This document shows positions 43,481 through 51,269 of a stretch of 64,000 nucleotides of DNA, one piece after another; position 1 is the stretch's first letter, and each line of letters begins with the position of its first letter. The notes below the pieces were generated by a model that was not told the DNA's origin, did not search any database, and saw nothing but the letters and a program-made list of their open reading frames with translations. The position numbers and the translations under genes were made by a program. The stretch spans positions 38,189 through 102,188 of the forward strand of contig NZ_JAFVMF010000017.1 in assembly GCF_017377715.1 (NCBI RefSeq), given 5' to 3'. This DNA comes from Acetobacter sacchari (GTDB lineage Bacteria; Pseudomonadota; Alphaproteobacteria; Acetobacterales; Acetobacteraceae).

Positions 43481-43759
43481 TCAGTGGGGCGCGCCGCCGC
43501 GCAGCAGATGCTGGTAGCCATGCTCAGTCATCCAGTGCGCCCGCGCCAGATGACTGTGCCAGCAGCGGTAGACGCCCTCGGGGTCGGACGCCGGGTCGCG
43601 GTGGAGGACGATCCGGGCGACCTCGCGCCAGTCGGCGCCATCGGCCTCGGCATCCAGCAGGCGGAGATAGGTGATGAGGTGCTGTTCGTCATAGCCGGTG
43701 AGACAGGACGCTTCCGGGGCGCTGTCGGCGACGGACGGGTCGAGCGGAGGCTGCTGCAT
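43481..43759 (-). CDS. Small DUF2285-associated conserved protein
   Basis: A 92-residue protein with the conserved block YDEQHLITYLRLLDAEADGA, DWREVARIVLHRDPASDPEG and ARAHWMTEHGYQHLLRG. It belongs to a small family encoded beside XRE and DUF2285 genes in ICE regulatory modules; the exact domain name is uncertain to me. It lies 11 bases after the XRE gene, so both are probably co-transcribed. Function unknown. Confidence 0.75.
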   Translation of the reverse strand: MQQPPLDPSVADSAPEASCLTGYDEQHLITYLRLLDAEADGADWREVARIVLHRDPASDPEGVYRCWHSHLARAHWMTEHGYQHLLRGGAPH

Positions 43760-43770
43760 GATGGGTCCGA

Positions 43771-44055
43771 TCAGGTCGGAGAACGAACGCGACGCACCCT
43801 ACCCTGCCGCGTTTCGGTGCCGGAAGTCTCGTGAAGAAACATGACGCCGCGCCCTTGTCCGGACTCGATGAACAGGATGCCCGCCGCTTCCAGCGCGCGG
43901 CGCACCTGGTCGGTCGTGCCCTCATGAACGCCAAGACCGCGTTCGGATTCAAGGCGCTTGAGCGCGGTCAATGCTACGAGGGCCTTTTCAGCAAGCATCT
44001 CCTGTGTCCAGTTCAGAAGTGCCGGTGCCGCCCTTACCTGTCGGCCAGTGATCAT
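43771..44055 (-). CDS. XRE-family regulator of the ICE
   Basis: A 94-residue Cro/cI-like protein: MITGRQVRAAPALLNWTQEM, LAEKALVALTALKRLESERG is the HTH, followed by TDQVRRALEAAGILFIESGQ-type ending common in ICE XRE proteins. It is a candidate master repressor. Its start codon lies inside an 18-bp palindrome (44048-44065), and a second palindrome at 44098-44112 recurs upstream of the parB-like gene, so autoregulation and control of a distant promoter are both likely. Confidence 0.88.
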   Translation of the reverse strand: MITGRQVRAAPALLNWTQEMLAEKALVALTALKRLESERGLGVHEGTTDQVRRALEAAGILFIESGQGRGVMFLHETSGTETRQGRVRRVRSPT

Positions 44056-44112
44056 CCATGATCACATCCGACACGCGGGGCAAGCACACCAGAAATACGA
44101 CTATAATAGTCG
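44048..44112. promoter_or_regulatory. Two palindromic operators at the XRE promoter
   Basis: GTGATCAT-CC-ATGATCAC (44048-44065, perfect, 8-bp arms) covers the XRE start codon. CGACTAT-A-ATAGTCG (44098-44112) lies about 43 bases upstream and contains a -10-like TATAAT/TATTAT core. The second is identical, as its reverse complement, to the site at 61832-61846. Confidence 0.65.
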
Positions 44113-44198
44113 CGTTGGAGAGATTCAATATCGTTTTTTCAGGATGATGGCCAAATGGAATCGACGTCTGAATTTCCGATGGTACGGGCGACCATACG

Positions 44199-44226
44199 AA
44201 AAAGACCCCCGCTCTATGCGGGAGTC
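44199..44226 (-). terminator. Rho-independent terminator of the 50-residue gene
   Basis: On the minus strand GACTCCCGC-ATAGA-GCGGGGGTC forms a 9-bp stem (one G-T pair) followed by TTTTT. It includes the stop codon of the small gene at 44214-44366. Confidence 0.75.
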
Positions 44227-44366
44227 GTCTCGTCGTGGCGTTCCGCCGCGCATTGCGCGTATGCCTGCTTCAGTTCGCGCTCGATCTGCCGGCGCTCGCG
44301 GCGGCTCAGGTGAAAACTGGTCAGTTCGGCGCGCAGCATCTGGATCTGGTCGTGTCGCGTGGTCAT
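44214..44366 (-). CDS. Small basic/helical protein of 50 residues
   Basis: A short gene absent from length-limited predictions. The ATG at 44366 has a good AGGAG ribosome site eight bases upstream, and the stop lies within a strong terminator. The product, MTTRHDQIQMLRAELTSFHL then SRRERRQIERELKQAYAQCA, is predicted as mostly helical and strongly charged, with heptad spacing suggesting a short coiled coil. No family is recognised. The complete signal set argues for a real gene. Confidence 0.6.
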   Translation of the reverse strand: MTTRHDQIQMLRAELTSFHLSRRERRQIERELKQAYAQCAAERHDETTPA

Positions 44367-44708
44367 CGTCCTGCTCCTTTCGTTTCTCGAAGACAGGACG
44401 GACGGCTCGTGCCGGGGCGGACCGGGTCAGGGATCGCCGCAGGCGACCGGCTCGCCGGCGCGTGGGGGAGCCGATTTTGTTCGGCGTGCCCGAAGGGTAC
44501 GACGGGCAAAATTGGGGGGACCACGCGTCCTTGACGCGGTTCGCCTTCGCGCATGGTACAATAGGAAGGCTGAGGGAAAGCCTCATGTTCCTTCTGCGTC
44601 TCACGTCGGGCGACCAGCGCTACCGCCCGCGCTCCGGAAAAGCACGTGGGAAAAGAGGCCCCGGAAGGCCCCGCCCGGGGAGACCGGGCGGGGTTGGTGG
44701 TGGGGCGC
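44367..44708. other. Structured intergenic region with terminator
   Basis: No convincing gene. It contains a dyad CCGATTTTG (44471-44479) and CAAAATTGG (44507-44515) enclosing further symmetric sequence (TTCGG-CGTGC-CCGAA), a promoter-like TTGACG/TACAAT pair (44532 and 44558, spacing long at 20), and at 44669-44693 a 10-bp perfect hairpin CCCCGCCCGG-GGAGA-CCGGGCGGGG that should terminate the DUF736 transcript. Confidence 0.45.
44669..44693 (-). terminator. Terminator-like hairpin after DUF736
   Basis: Perfect 10-bp GC stem with a 5-base loop located 16 bases after the DUF736 stop. No immediate U-run follows; CTTTT occurs about 15 bases further, so termination may be weak. Confidence 0.5.
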
Positions 44709-45032
44709 TTACTCCCCGTTCCGGCTGCGTGGCCGGGTCCAGATGAGGGTGTAGCCTTCCCCTTCCTCGTCGGTGAACAGGTTGGCGAAGATCGGGGCGG
44801 CGAAGGAGGGATCGTCCAGCTTCAGGCTCAGATAGGTTCGGCCTTCGTTGGAGCGGCGGGTCCATGCGGCGCCGAGTTCAACCCGTCCGAGGTAGACGCG
44901 GTAGTTGGGGGCGTTGTCGTTGGCCCGGTTGGTTTCCGCCACCAGACGGACGTTGCGGGCCTGCAGGGCCAGGGTGACGATTTCGCCTTCGAAGCCTTCG
45001 CCCACCTTCTTGAAGGAACCGATGTTAGCCAT
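44709..45032 (-). CDS. DUF736 protein, second intact copy
   Basis: A 107-residue DUF736 protein: MANIGSFKKVGEGFEGEIVT, NAPNYRVYLGRVELGAAWTR, GRTYLSLKLDDPSFAAPIFA, TLIWTRPRSRNGE. It is clearly related to, but distinct from, the copy at 36077-36415. The family is typical of conjugative elements and has no known biochemical function. A degenerate copy in inverted orientation lies about 330 bases away, indicating a local duplication. Confidence 0.9.
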   Translation of the reverse strand: MANIGSFKKVGEGFEGEIVTLALQARNVRLVAETNRANDNAPNYRVYLGRVELGAAWTRRSNEGRTYLSLKLDDPSFAAPIFANLFTDEEGEGYTLIWTRPRSRNGE

Positions 45033-45050
45033 TGTCGTATCTCCATGCTG

Positions 45051-45323
45051 TTATCGGGCCGCGACCACCGTGGCCTCGATGGCGATCGACCAGCCGGAGG
45101 CGAGCGGCAGAGCACCCTTCAGGGCCGAAGCGCAGCAGAGGACGGCAGGACCCGAACTTTCTTGTCTCGCGAGGAATGACGGCGCCGCCGTCAGGGGAAG
45201 AAAGTTCTGGAGCGCCGTTGCGGCCAGCCGATCGAGGCGTAGCCGGTCTTCGGCTAGATCAGCCATCCGACCGAGGCCATGGTGTGCGAACCCGCCAGCC
45301 CAATGGAGAGACGATGCCGGCAT
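45051..45323 (-). CDS. Hypothetical 90-residue protein upstream of DUF736
   Basis: An open frame ending 18 bases before the DUF736 start, on the same strand. The predicted product (from ATG 45323) contains GLGRMADLAEDRLRLDRLAA and ends SGWSIAIEATVVAAR. No family is recognised and the ribosome site is weak. It may be a remnant inside the rearranged DUF736 duplication region. Confidence 0.25.
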   Translation of the reverse strand: MPASSLHWAGGFAHHGLGRMADLAEDRLRLDRLAATALQNFLPLTAAPSFLARQESSGPAVLCCASALKGALPLASGWSIAIEATVVAAR

Positions 45324-45360
45324 GACCGGTCCGACAGGTGGGGACAGTGCGACACAGGAG

Positions 45361-45636
45361 GATATCGTGCTCGCCCGGTGCGACCGTCTTCCCTGCTGGT
45401 GGCGCGGATCGCGGCCAGGCACCCGCCCCCGACTGCCGCGTCCCTGCTGCGAACGGTTCGGGCCGCATCCTATGGACCCGTCGTTCCAACGAAGGCTGGC
45501 CAGCCAGTTGCCCGCTGGACGATCCCTGCTTCGCCACTGCTGTTTCGACCTGTTCACCGACGAGGAAGGGGGCCATCGCCTCCCTCATCTGGACCCGGCC
45601 CCGCAGCCGGAACGGGGAAAGAGGTCACAACCCGCC
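45361..45636 (+). pseudogene. Degenerate inverted copy of the DUF736 gene
   Basis: Read across shifting frames on the plus strand, this stretch recalls the DUF736 protein at 44709-45032: an IVLA-R segment, then ILWTRRSNEGW, LDDPCFATAV, a frame change to LFTDEEGG, and LIWTRPRSRNGERG. Downstream sequence also resembles the hairpin region after the intact gene (GGGCCTTCCGGGGCC). Several indels prevent translation. It is a decayed inverted duplicate. Confidence 0.7.
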
Positions 45637-45804
45637 CCCGATCTCTCCGGGTGGGGCCTTCCGGGGCCCGGTCAATCCCGTTTGCTTCAACCGGCAGCGC
45701 GGGCAACAGGGAGCCCGACGGACAATTCTGATCGATCGGTGCTATGCGAAACATCGTGCGCAGCAGTCATTGTTTTCGGGATGTATCGAAAAAGACAATG
45801 GCGC

Positions 45805-46740
45805 TTACGCGCCACTGTCCTTGCGGAACCGCCAGACCGGGATGCCCATCTGTTTGGCCTTATCGGCCAGATTGTCCTGAATGCCCGATCCCGGAAATAC
45901 CATGACCCCGACGGGCAGGACTTTCAGCAGGGCGTCGTTCCGGCGGAACGGAGCAGCCTTGCCGTGCCGGTTCCAGTCCGGCTTGAAGGCGATCTGCGCG
46001 ACCTCGCGATGATCGGCCCAGCGGGAGGCAATGAATTCCGCGCCCTTGGGGGAACCTCCGTGCAGCAGCACCATATCGGGATGCTTTTCGCGCACCTTGT
46101 CCAGCCGGTTCCAGATCAGGTGATGGTCCTCGTAGTCGAGCCCGCCGGTGACCGCGACCTTTGGCCCGGGAGGCACGAGCAGTTCGGTCTCGGCCTTGCG
46201 GCGGGCGTTGAGAAAATCGCGGCTGTCGATCATGGACGCCGTCAGGGTGCTGCGGCTGACCAGTGAGCCTGAGCGCGGCCGCCAGGGCGACATCGTCAGG
46301 CGTTCGAGCTGATCGCAGGCGGAGTCGCGGAAAATTTCGTAGGCATTGCGTCGCTCCAGCAGGGTCAGGCCTTCGGCAATGAGGCGCTCCAGTTCCACCG
46401 AGCGGATCTCGCTGCCATCCTGTTCCTGCTGGCTGCGTTTCTGTGCCGCCTCGTTGCGATCGAGATCGCGCTCCACCTGCCCGACCATGCGGTGAAAGAC
46501 ATTGACCGTGGACCAGAGCAACGGTTCGAGATCAGGTTCCAGCCTTGTATCGGTCAGTGTGGCTGACAGGGCATCAAAGATATCGGCCACCGCGCCCTCG
46601 ATCTGGCTGGCGTCGGGCAAGGGCCTTGGATCCGGCTCATCCTCGAAGGGACGGTGGCCGTAAAGCTGGAGTTCGGCCAGCACATGAGCGGTTGAAGAGG
46701 TGGCGTGTGCGGGTTCGAAATCGTCCTGTGTGCGGGTCAT
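45805..46740 (-). CDS. DUF2493/SLOG-domain protein
   Basis: A 311-residue protein. The C-terminal third is the YspA/cpYpsA-like SLOG fold: KVAVTGGLDYEDHHLIWNRL, MVLLHGGSPKGAEFIASRWA, FKPDWNRHGKAAPFRRNDAL and VMVFPGSGIQDNLADKA. SLOG proteins bind nucleotide-related ligands; this type is common on conjugative elements. The N-terminal 200 residues are helical. The ATG at 46740 replaces a longer frame to 46827. Role in the element is unknown. Confidence 0.88.
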   Translation of the reverse strand: MTRTQDDFEPAHATSSTAHVLAELQLYGHRPFEDEPDPRPLPDASQIEGAVADIFDALSATLTDTRLEPDLEPLLWSTVNVFHRMVGQVERDLDRNEAAQKRSQQEQDGSEIRSVELERLIAEGLTLLERRNAYEIFRDSACDQLERLTMSPWRPRSGSLVSRSTLTASMIDSRDFLNARRKAETELLVPPGPKVAVTGGLDYEDHHLIWNRLDKVREKHPDMVLLHGGSPKGAEFIASRWADHREVAQIAFKPDWNRHGKAAPFRRNDALLKVLPVGVMVFPGSGIQDNLADKAKQMGIPVWRFRKDSGA

Positions 46741-46860
46741 GGGTCTGTCCTCCGGTTCTGGCCGCGCCCCTCGCGGCCTTTCCGGGGGCGGAAAGCGGCA
46801 GACGAAGGTCTGGCCGGAACCGCGCATCGCGCGGCCGGAACGCAGTGGAGGATGGCAGGG

Positions 46861-46919
46861 AGCCGGCTATTTTGCTTCGCGATGCAAAGCGCGGCACGCG
46901 CGGCGGAAAATAGCCGGCT
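46861..46919. repeat. 13-bp perfect inverted repeat between Toprim and DUF2493 genes
   Basis: AGCCGGCTATTTT (46861-46873) and AAAATAGCCGGCT (46907-46919) are exact inverted copies separated by 33 bases that contain smaller dyads (GCGCGGCACGCGCGG). It lies in the 312-bp gap 46741-47052, which has no gene. Such a cruciform could be a terminator, an origin of second-strand synthesis, an oriT-like site or a miniature mobile element end pair; none can be preferred. Confidence 0.55.
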
Positions 46920-47052
46920 TCGCCATTGCAGGCCCGGCCTGGCTGACGCCCGCTCCCCTCATGAAAGGCCCGCGGGCGCGCCGCATCCGGAAACGGGACA
47001 GCCCCGCACGACAGGGAAAGAAGAGGACCCTCACCCCCCTTCCCGGCCCGCC

Positions 47053-48129
47053 TCAGTGGGCGACGGGTTGCAGGAACCGCGCCACGTCCTGCGGGGCAAG
47101 CTGGGGATGCAGGATCGCCCGCATCGCCCCACGCCCGAGATAGCGCAGATCATCGTTGAAATCCGCCAGACGCGGTGACAGCACGAGGCACTCGATCCCG
47201 GCCTCCTGCGTCCGGGCCAGCAGGGTCGTCACCGCATGGTCGCCGGCCGGGTCGTCATCGCGCAGCACATAAAGCCGGCGCAGGGCAGGCGGAAACGCCA
47301 TGGCGGCGAGATGCGCCGAGGACAGGCACGCGGCCAGTTGCAGATCGGGCATGATTTCGTGGAGCGACAGCACCGTCTCGATCCCCTCGCCTGCCGCCAG
47401 AACGTCAGAGGCTGCGCCAAAACGCACGGCATGGCCGAGCAGGTCGCCCATCGCCCGACGGGGCATGGCGACAGGTGCCTTGCCCTTTCCGTCCCGCGCC
47501 AGCCAGGTGCGATGCACCCCGGTCACTCGGCCGTCGAGGTCGGTGACGGCGGCGATCATGGCGGGCCAGGTCTCGGTCGGGCTGTCAGCATCGGCGCGAT
47601 AATAGCAGTCAGGGTGGAAACGCAGCGAGGACAGGTCCGTCAGGCGGGTAAGGTCACGATGGCGCAGCCAGGTTTCCGCCAATGTGCCCGCAATCGGGCG
47701 GGACATGGCCCAGAGCCGACGTGCGGCGTCTGCGGTGCCAGATGCCTGCCCCGACGTATCGTGGCTGAACGCATGAGAATGAGAACGACCACGATCAGCG
47801 GTCTGTCGTGGCTCCGGTTGCGGTAAACTGAGGAAGCGCCGGGCCTCGTCGGCGACATCACGGAAATCCAGCAGCCCGAGGCTTTCGCGGATGATGTCGA
47901 GCAGATCGCCGTGCTGTCCTGTCGCGCCATCCGTCCATTTGCCCGCGCGGCCACGTCCGTCCGCCCCACCATGCAGGCGGACATAGAGCGACCGCCCCGG
48001 CGTGTTGCGCACGTCGCCGACCAGCCAGTAATTGCCGTGACGGCGACCGGCGGACAGATATCGACGGCACACCGCCTCTGCGTTCTCCGCCAGACGACGG
48101 GCGAGATCGCCCGCATCATGTCCGGTCAT
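47053..48129 (-). CDS. Toprim-domain primase-like protein
   Basis: A 358-residue protein. The N-terminal part (YLSAGRRHGNYWLVGDVRNT, GKWTDGATGQHGDLLDIIRE) resembles the zinc-free primase-like domain of mobile-element Toprim proteins. The C-terminal Toprim has the catalytic Glu in LAAGEGIETVLSL, and the DxD in YVLRDDDPAGDHAV. It may synthesise primers on the transferred strand after conjugation. The ATG at 48129 lies just inside the preceding gene's 3' end. Confidence 0.88.
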   Translation of the reverse strand: MTGHDAGDLARRLAENAEAVCRRYLSAGRRHGNYWLVGDVRNTPGRSLYVRLHGGADGRGRAGKWTDGATGQHGDLLDIIRESLGLLDFRDVADEARRFLSLPQPEPRQTADRGRSHSHAFSHDTSGQASGTADAARRLWAMSRPIAGTLAETWLRHRDLTRLTDLSSLRFHPDCYYRADADSPTETWPAMIAAVTDLDGRVTGVHRTWLARDGKGKAPVAMPRRAMGDLLGHAVRFGAASDVLAAGEGIETVLSLHEIMPDLQLAACLSSAHLAAMAFPPALRRLYVLRDDDPAGDHAVTTLLARTQEAGIECLVLSPRLADFNDDLRYLGRGAMRAILHPQLAPQDVARFLQPVAH

Positions 48130-48556
48130 CACCCTGCCCTCCTGTATCGGGATTGCCTCCATCCAGGGCAATCGCCAGCCAGCGATCGGTGGTTATCCAT
48201 GAAATCGTCCTGCGCCTGCCAAGGTCAAGCAGATGCGCGCCGCCGCTGAAGGCGCCGATCCGGGGGCGTGAGGCCGTATTGGCCCATTGAAATCCCCATC
48301 GCCCCCGCAATCGGAATGCCCGTGCGCAGCGTAGCACGAATTCCACGATCTGCTGCGGATCCCCGGTCACGTCATCGCGCATCCAGAGCTTGGTGCCACC
48401 ATATTCCGGTTCTACGGAAAGCCGGAACCCGTTAGAGGGCGGATCTTCCGCCGCCAACTCATCCATGAACGCGTTGTAGAGATCGAGCGCCTTTGCGGCA
48501 TTGTCCACCGTATCCACGTCGAGAACGCAGGAAAAATGCGTGAAAAAATCAGCCAT
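48116..48556 (-). CDS. Conserved hypothetical protein upstream of the Toprim gene
   Basis: A 146-residue protein from an ATG with a GGGAG ribosome site. The visible pattern is MADFFTHFSCVLDVDTVDNA, KLWMRDDVTGDPQQIVEFVL, RCARAFRLRGRWGFQWANTA and SRPRIGAFSGGAHLLDL; it looks like a small alpha/beta protein common beside Toprim genes in these elements. The last residues are low complexity and overlap the next gene by 14 bases. No function known. Confidence 0.65.
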   Translation of the reverse strand: MADFFTHFSCVLDVDTVDNAAKALDLYNAFMDELAAEDPPSNGFRLSVEPEYGGTKLWMRDDVTGDPQQIVEFVLRCARAFRLRGRWGFQWANTASRPRIGAFSGGAHLLDLGRRRTISWITTDRWLAIALDGGNPDTGGQGDDRT

Positions 48557-48575
48557 CGGAAGAACTCCCGAAACG

Positions 48576-48601
48576 AAAAAGCCCGGCGCAGCGGCCGGGC
48601 T
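48576..48601 (-). terminator. Rho-independent terminator after the DUF932 gene
   Basis: On the minus strand AGCCCGGC-CGCTGC-GCCGGGCT followed by TTTT(T)C. It lies 39 bases after the DUF932 stop and 20 bases before the next start, separating the two transcription units. Confidence 0.85.
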
Positions 48602-48639
48602 CGTAAAGACGTATTGACGGAAAGATAGAGAAGCGGCTT

Positions 48640-49836
48640 TCAGGAAGCCCGTTCCATCAACCTGCGGGCCTTTTCTTCCATATCCAGTCGCGTATCCTGA
48701 TTGGCCTTCGTCCGCGCCAGTGCGGTAATGCCCTGCACGAAATCGAACACGCTCTCGGGCTTGCGTCCCTCCTCGTTCAACACCGTCTCGATGATCTTCG
48801 CGGTTTCCGGTTTCGAGAACCCACGACGCCGCAGGAAGGTTTCCCGATCGTCATCGGTCTTCGCAACGAGTATCCGACGCGAGGCCTGAATGCCGGAGAC
48901 GAACGACGTCGGGCTGGCCGTGGCAAAATTCCGCAAGGCCGGTGTCGCCTGGTGCACGAAACGCGAAGCCGCAAACTTGCTATGCCGGATCGTGATCTGT
49001 TCGAAATTTTCCACGCCCCACAGCATACGGTTCTGGCACACTCCGCGCAGGTAAAACGACGCAATACCAAGGCTCTTGCTGCCGACTTCCGAATTCCAGG
49101 CGTAGAAACCCCGGAAATAGAGATCGGGATCGCCATTGGGCAGCCGTCCAGCCTCGATCGGGTGGGTGTCGTCCACGAGAAACAGAAACACATCCCTGTC
49201 TGACGCATAGAGCGTGGTGGTCTCCCTGGTGATGTCCACATAAGGATTATGGGTCATGGTGGCCCAGTCGATGACGCCAGGCACCTTCCAGTTTGTATCG
49301 CCTGTGCCATCACCGGCGATCTTCCGCACCGCGCCCACCAGTTCATGGTCCCAGATGCGGCCGTAATCCGGACCGGTTACGGCGCGCAGTTCCACCCGAC
49401 CGTCTTCCGTCTCCAGGGTTTTGACCAGTTCGGCCCGGTGCGCCAGCAGGCCGTGCTGCAGGTTGATCGCCGCCAGTGGAGCCGGAAGGTTACGCAGATA
49501 GGATGAAGGTGCCCCGACAAGGCTGCACATCTGGCCGAACGACCAGTGAGTCGGTGCGATCGGCTCACTCTGGCCCGGCACGGTCAGGGTGAGGCGCTCG
49601 GCATTGTCGCGGGATGCTTCCACGCGGATGGCGCGGCTTTCCACCGTGCGGGCGGTGGCGCGCTCGGCACGGGCAAGTGTGGCTGCGTGCAGGTCGGACA
49701 GGGACAGATACCGCTCATCATCGGGGCGGGAGAACCATTCGGACGAGACGCGGGCGTTCCGTTCGCCACGTGACGGGTCGATACGGAAGCCGCCGGAAGT
49801 GGCACCACGGGACGCGGGAGACAGGATGGTGGTCAT
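48640..49836 (-). CDS. DUF932 protein
   Basis: A 398-residue DUF932-family protein: FGQMCSLVGAPSSYLRNLPA, RAVTGPDYGRIWDHELVGAV, LYASDRDVFLFLVDDTHPIE, YFRGFYAWNSEVGSKSLGIA and RMLWGVENFEQITIRHSKFA. The family is widespread on plasmids, phages and ICEs (phage/plasmid-like TIGR03299 relatives), with no established activity. The ATG at 49836 has an AGGAGAG site. It is a single-gene unit closed by the terminator at 48576. Confidence 0.88.
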   Translation of the reverse strand: MTTILSPASRGATSGGFRIDPSRGERNARVSSEWFSRPDDERYLSLSDLHAATLARAERATARTVESRAIRVEASRDNAERLTLTVPGQSEPIAPTHWSFGQMCSLVGAPSSYLRNLPAPLAAINLQHGLLAHRAELVKTLETEDGRVELRAVTGPDYGRIWDHELVGAVRKIAGDGTGDTNWKVPGVIDWATMTHNPYVDITRETTTLYASDRDVFLFLVDDTHPIEAGRLPNGDPDLYFRGFYAWNSEVGSKSLGIASFYLRGVCQNRMLWGVENFEQITIRHSKFAASRFVHQATPALRNFATASPTSFVSGIQASRRILVAKTDDDRETFLRRRGFSKPETAKIIETVLNEEGRKPESVFDFVQGITALARTKANQDTRLDMEEKARRLMERAS

Positions 49837-50097
49837 GAGAAACTCTCCTCTTATGCCGATTATTCGGCACAAACGGCGAAGCCGACCTCTTCCTCTGATC
49901 ACCACTTCCCACGCGGGATCCCGTTTAACCGCAGAGACACCGTGCCCCTCGTTCCGGAACACGGCGAGGCCGCAGCCTCGCCGAAATCACGATAACGATT
50001 GGAAGAAACCAGAAAGTTGGGTTTGGGTGAGAAAGACAGCCTGTCATTCCGTGAGGGGCATACATCATAGTAGCCGATCGCAACCGCCCATAGTGTG

Positions 50098-50994
50098 TCA
50101 TTCGGGCGATACGGACCGCCCTGCGAGACGCTCCGCATGGGTACCGAGTCTTCGAGATACGAACTCGGTAAAGAGCCTTACACGCTTCGTCTTGCGTGCC
50201 TCTCCCTGCGTGAGAAACCAGAGCGTTCCGTGTCCGTGCAACCTGGTGCCGGGGACTCTCGCCAGCAGGGGGTCGGCATCGCCGACGAAACAAGGCAGTT
50301 TCGTCATCCCGATTCCGTGCCGCGCTGCGACGATCTGCGCCTCAGCGTCCGGTGTCCGGAACGGAGCCCCCGTGGTACGAACCTCGCCTTCGTGAGCCCA
50401 GCCCGGGAGTCCATCATTGTTGATGACGATCCAGCGCATGGGACCTGGCACGCCTGCACGCCATGCGGTGAGGCGATCGCGAGACATGTAGATGCCACTC
50501 GACAATTCGGGGCCTGGCAGGCCGTGAAGGTTGGGCGGCAGTGTTTCGCGGTCCTGCACGATACGGATGGCGACGTCGGCTTCCCGGTTCGTCAAATTTG
50601 CGATCGCACCGGTTGGCAGGATTTCCATTTCGATATCGGGATGCATCCGTGCGAAATCAGCAAAATCTGGCATGAGCAGATGTGTCGCGAGGAACGGAGG
50701 CAGCGTTACGCGCAAAAGCCCGCGCACGCTCTGGTCGCGACCGAAAATACGCGTCTCGAGCTGGTGCGACGACGCTTCCATCTGGTTGGCGAACTCTAGA
50801 ACCTCCTCGCCCGCTGCCGTCAGGCGATAACCCGCAGGCAGTTTTTCGAACATCTGTGTCCCGAGCTGCTTTTCAAGCTGAGCGATCCGCCGCAGCACGG
50901 TTGAATGGTTCACCCCCAGATGTCCGGCAGCAGTCCGCACCGAGCCGCCTCGCGCGACAGCGAGGAAGTAACGAACATCATCCCAATCGATCAT
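50098..50994 (-). CDS. LysR-family regulator, divergent from an SDR
   Basis: A 298-residue LysR protein: MIDWDDVRYFLAVARGGSVR, HLGVNHSTVLRRIAQLEKQL, FEKLPAGYRLTAAGEEVLEF, plus an effector domain (LTNREADVAIRIVQDRETLP). It belongs to the DsdC/BzdB-like branch with the MIDWD-VRYF start; the longer frame to 51189 is not homologous. It is divergent from a short-chain dehydrogenase gene with a 275-bp spacer, the likely shared control region. Confidence 0.88.
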   Translation of the reverse strand: MIDWDDVRYFLAVARGGSVRTAAGHLGVNHSTVLRRIAQLEKQLGTQMFEKLPAGYRLTAAGEEVLEFANQMEASSHQLETRIFGRDQSVRGLLRVTLPPFLATHLLMPDFADFARMHPDIEMEILPTGAIANLTNREADVAIRIVQDRETLPPNLHGLPGPELSSGIYMSRDRLTAWRAGVPGPMRWIVINNDGLPGWAHEGEVRTTGAPFRTPDAEAQIVAARHGIGMTKLPCFVGDADPLLARVPGTRLHGHGTLWFLTQGEARKTKRVRLFTEFVSRRLGTHAERLAGRSVSPE

Positions 50995-51269
50995 GGTGCA
51001 CTCCGGCACCGCATGGTGCGCCTTCCAAAGCTCATATCCGCCACAACGTGCGCCATGACGAGCCGCCGTTATAGCGTATAGCAACCAATTTTCCTCGGCT
51101 TTCAAACGACCAGCAATGATCATCCGATCGATTTCCATTGTCCGTCCGGATCGATTTCGCACCACCGATATGCGCGATTCCGCACTCAACGCCTGCCCTT
51201 GGCCGGCCCATGTTGAGACCGTCGGGAACTTCCCCGAACGATCAAAGATGAAGCCTGAAGGGAAAAGTT

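Noticed and set aside
44905..46266. 453-codon plus-strand open frame
   Set aside because: Crosses the DUF736 gene, its decayed copy and DUF2493 on the opposite strand; only the LFTDEEG-like patch is meaningful and belongs to the decayed DUF736 copy.
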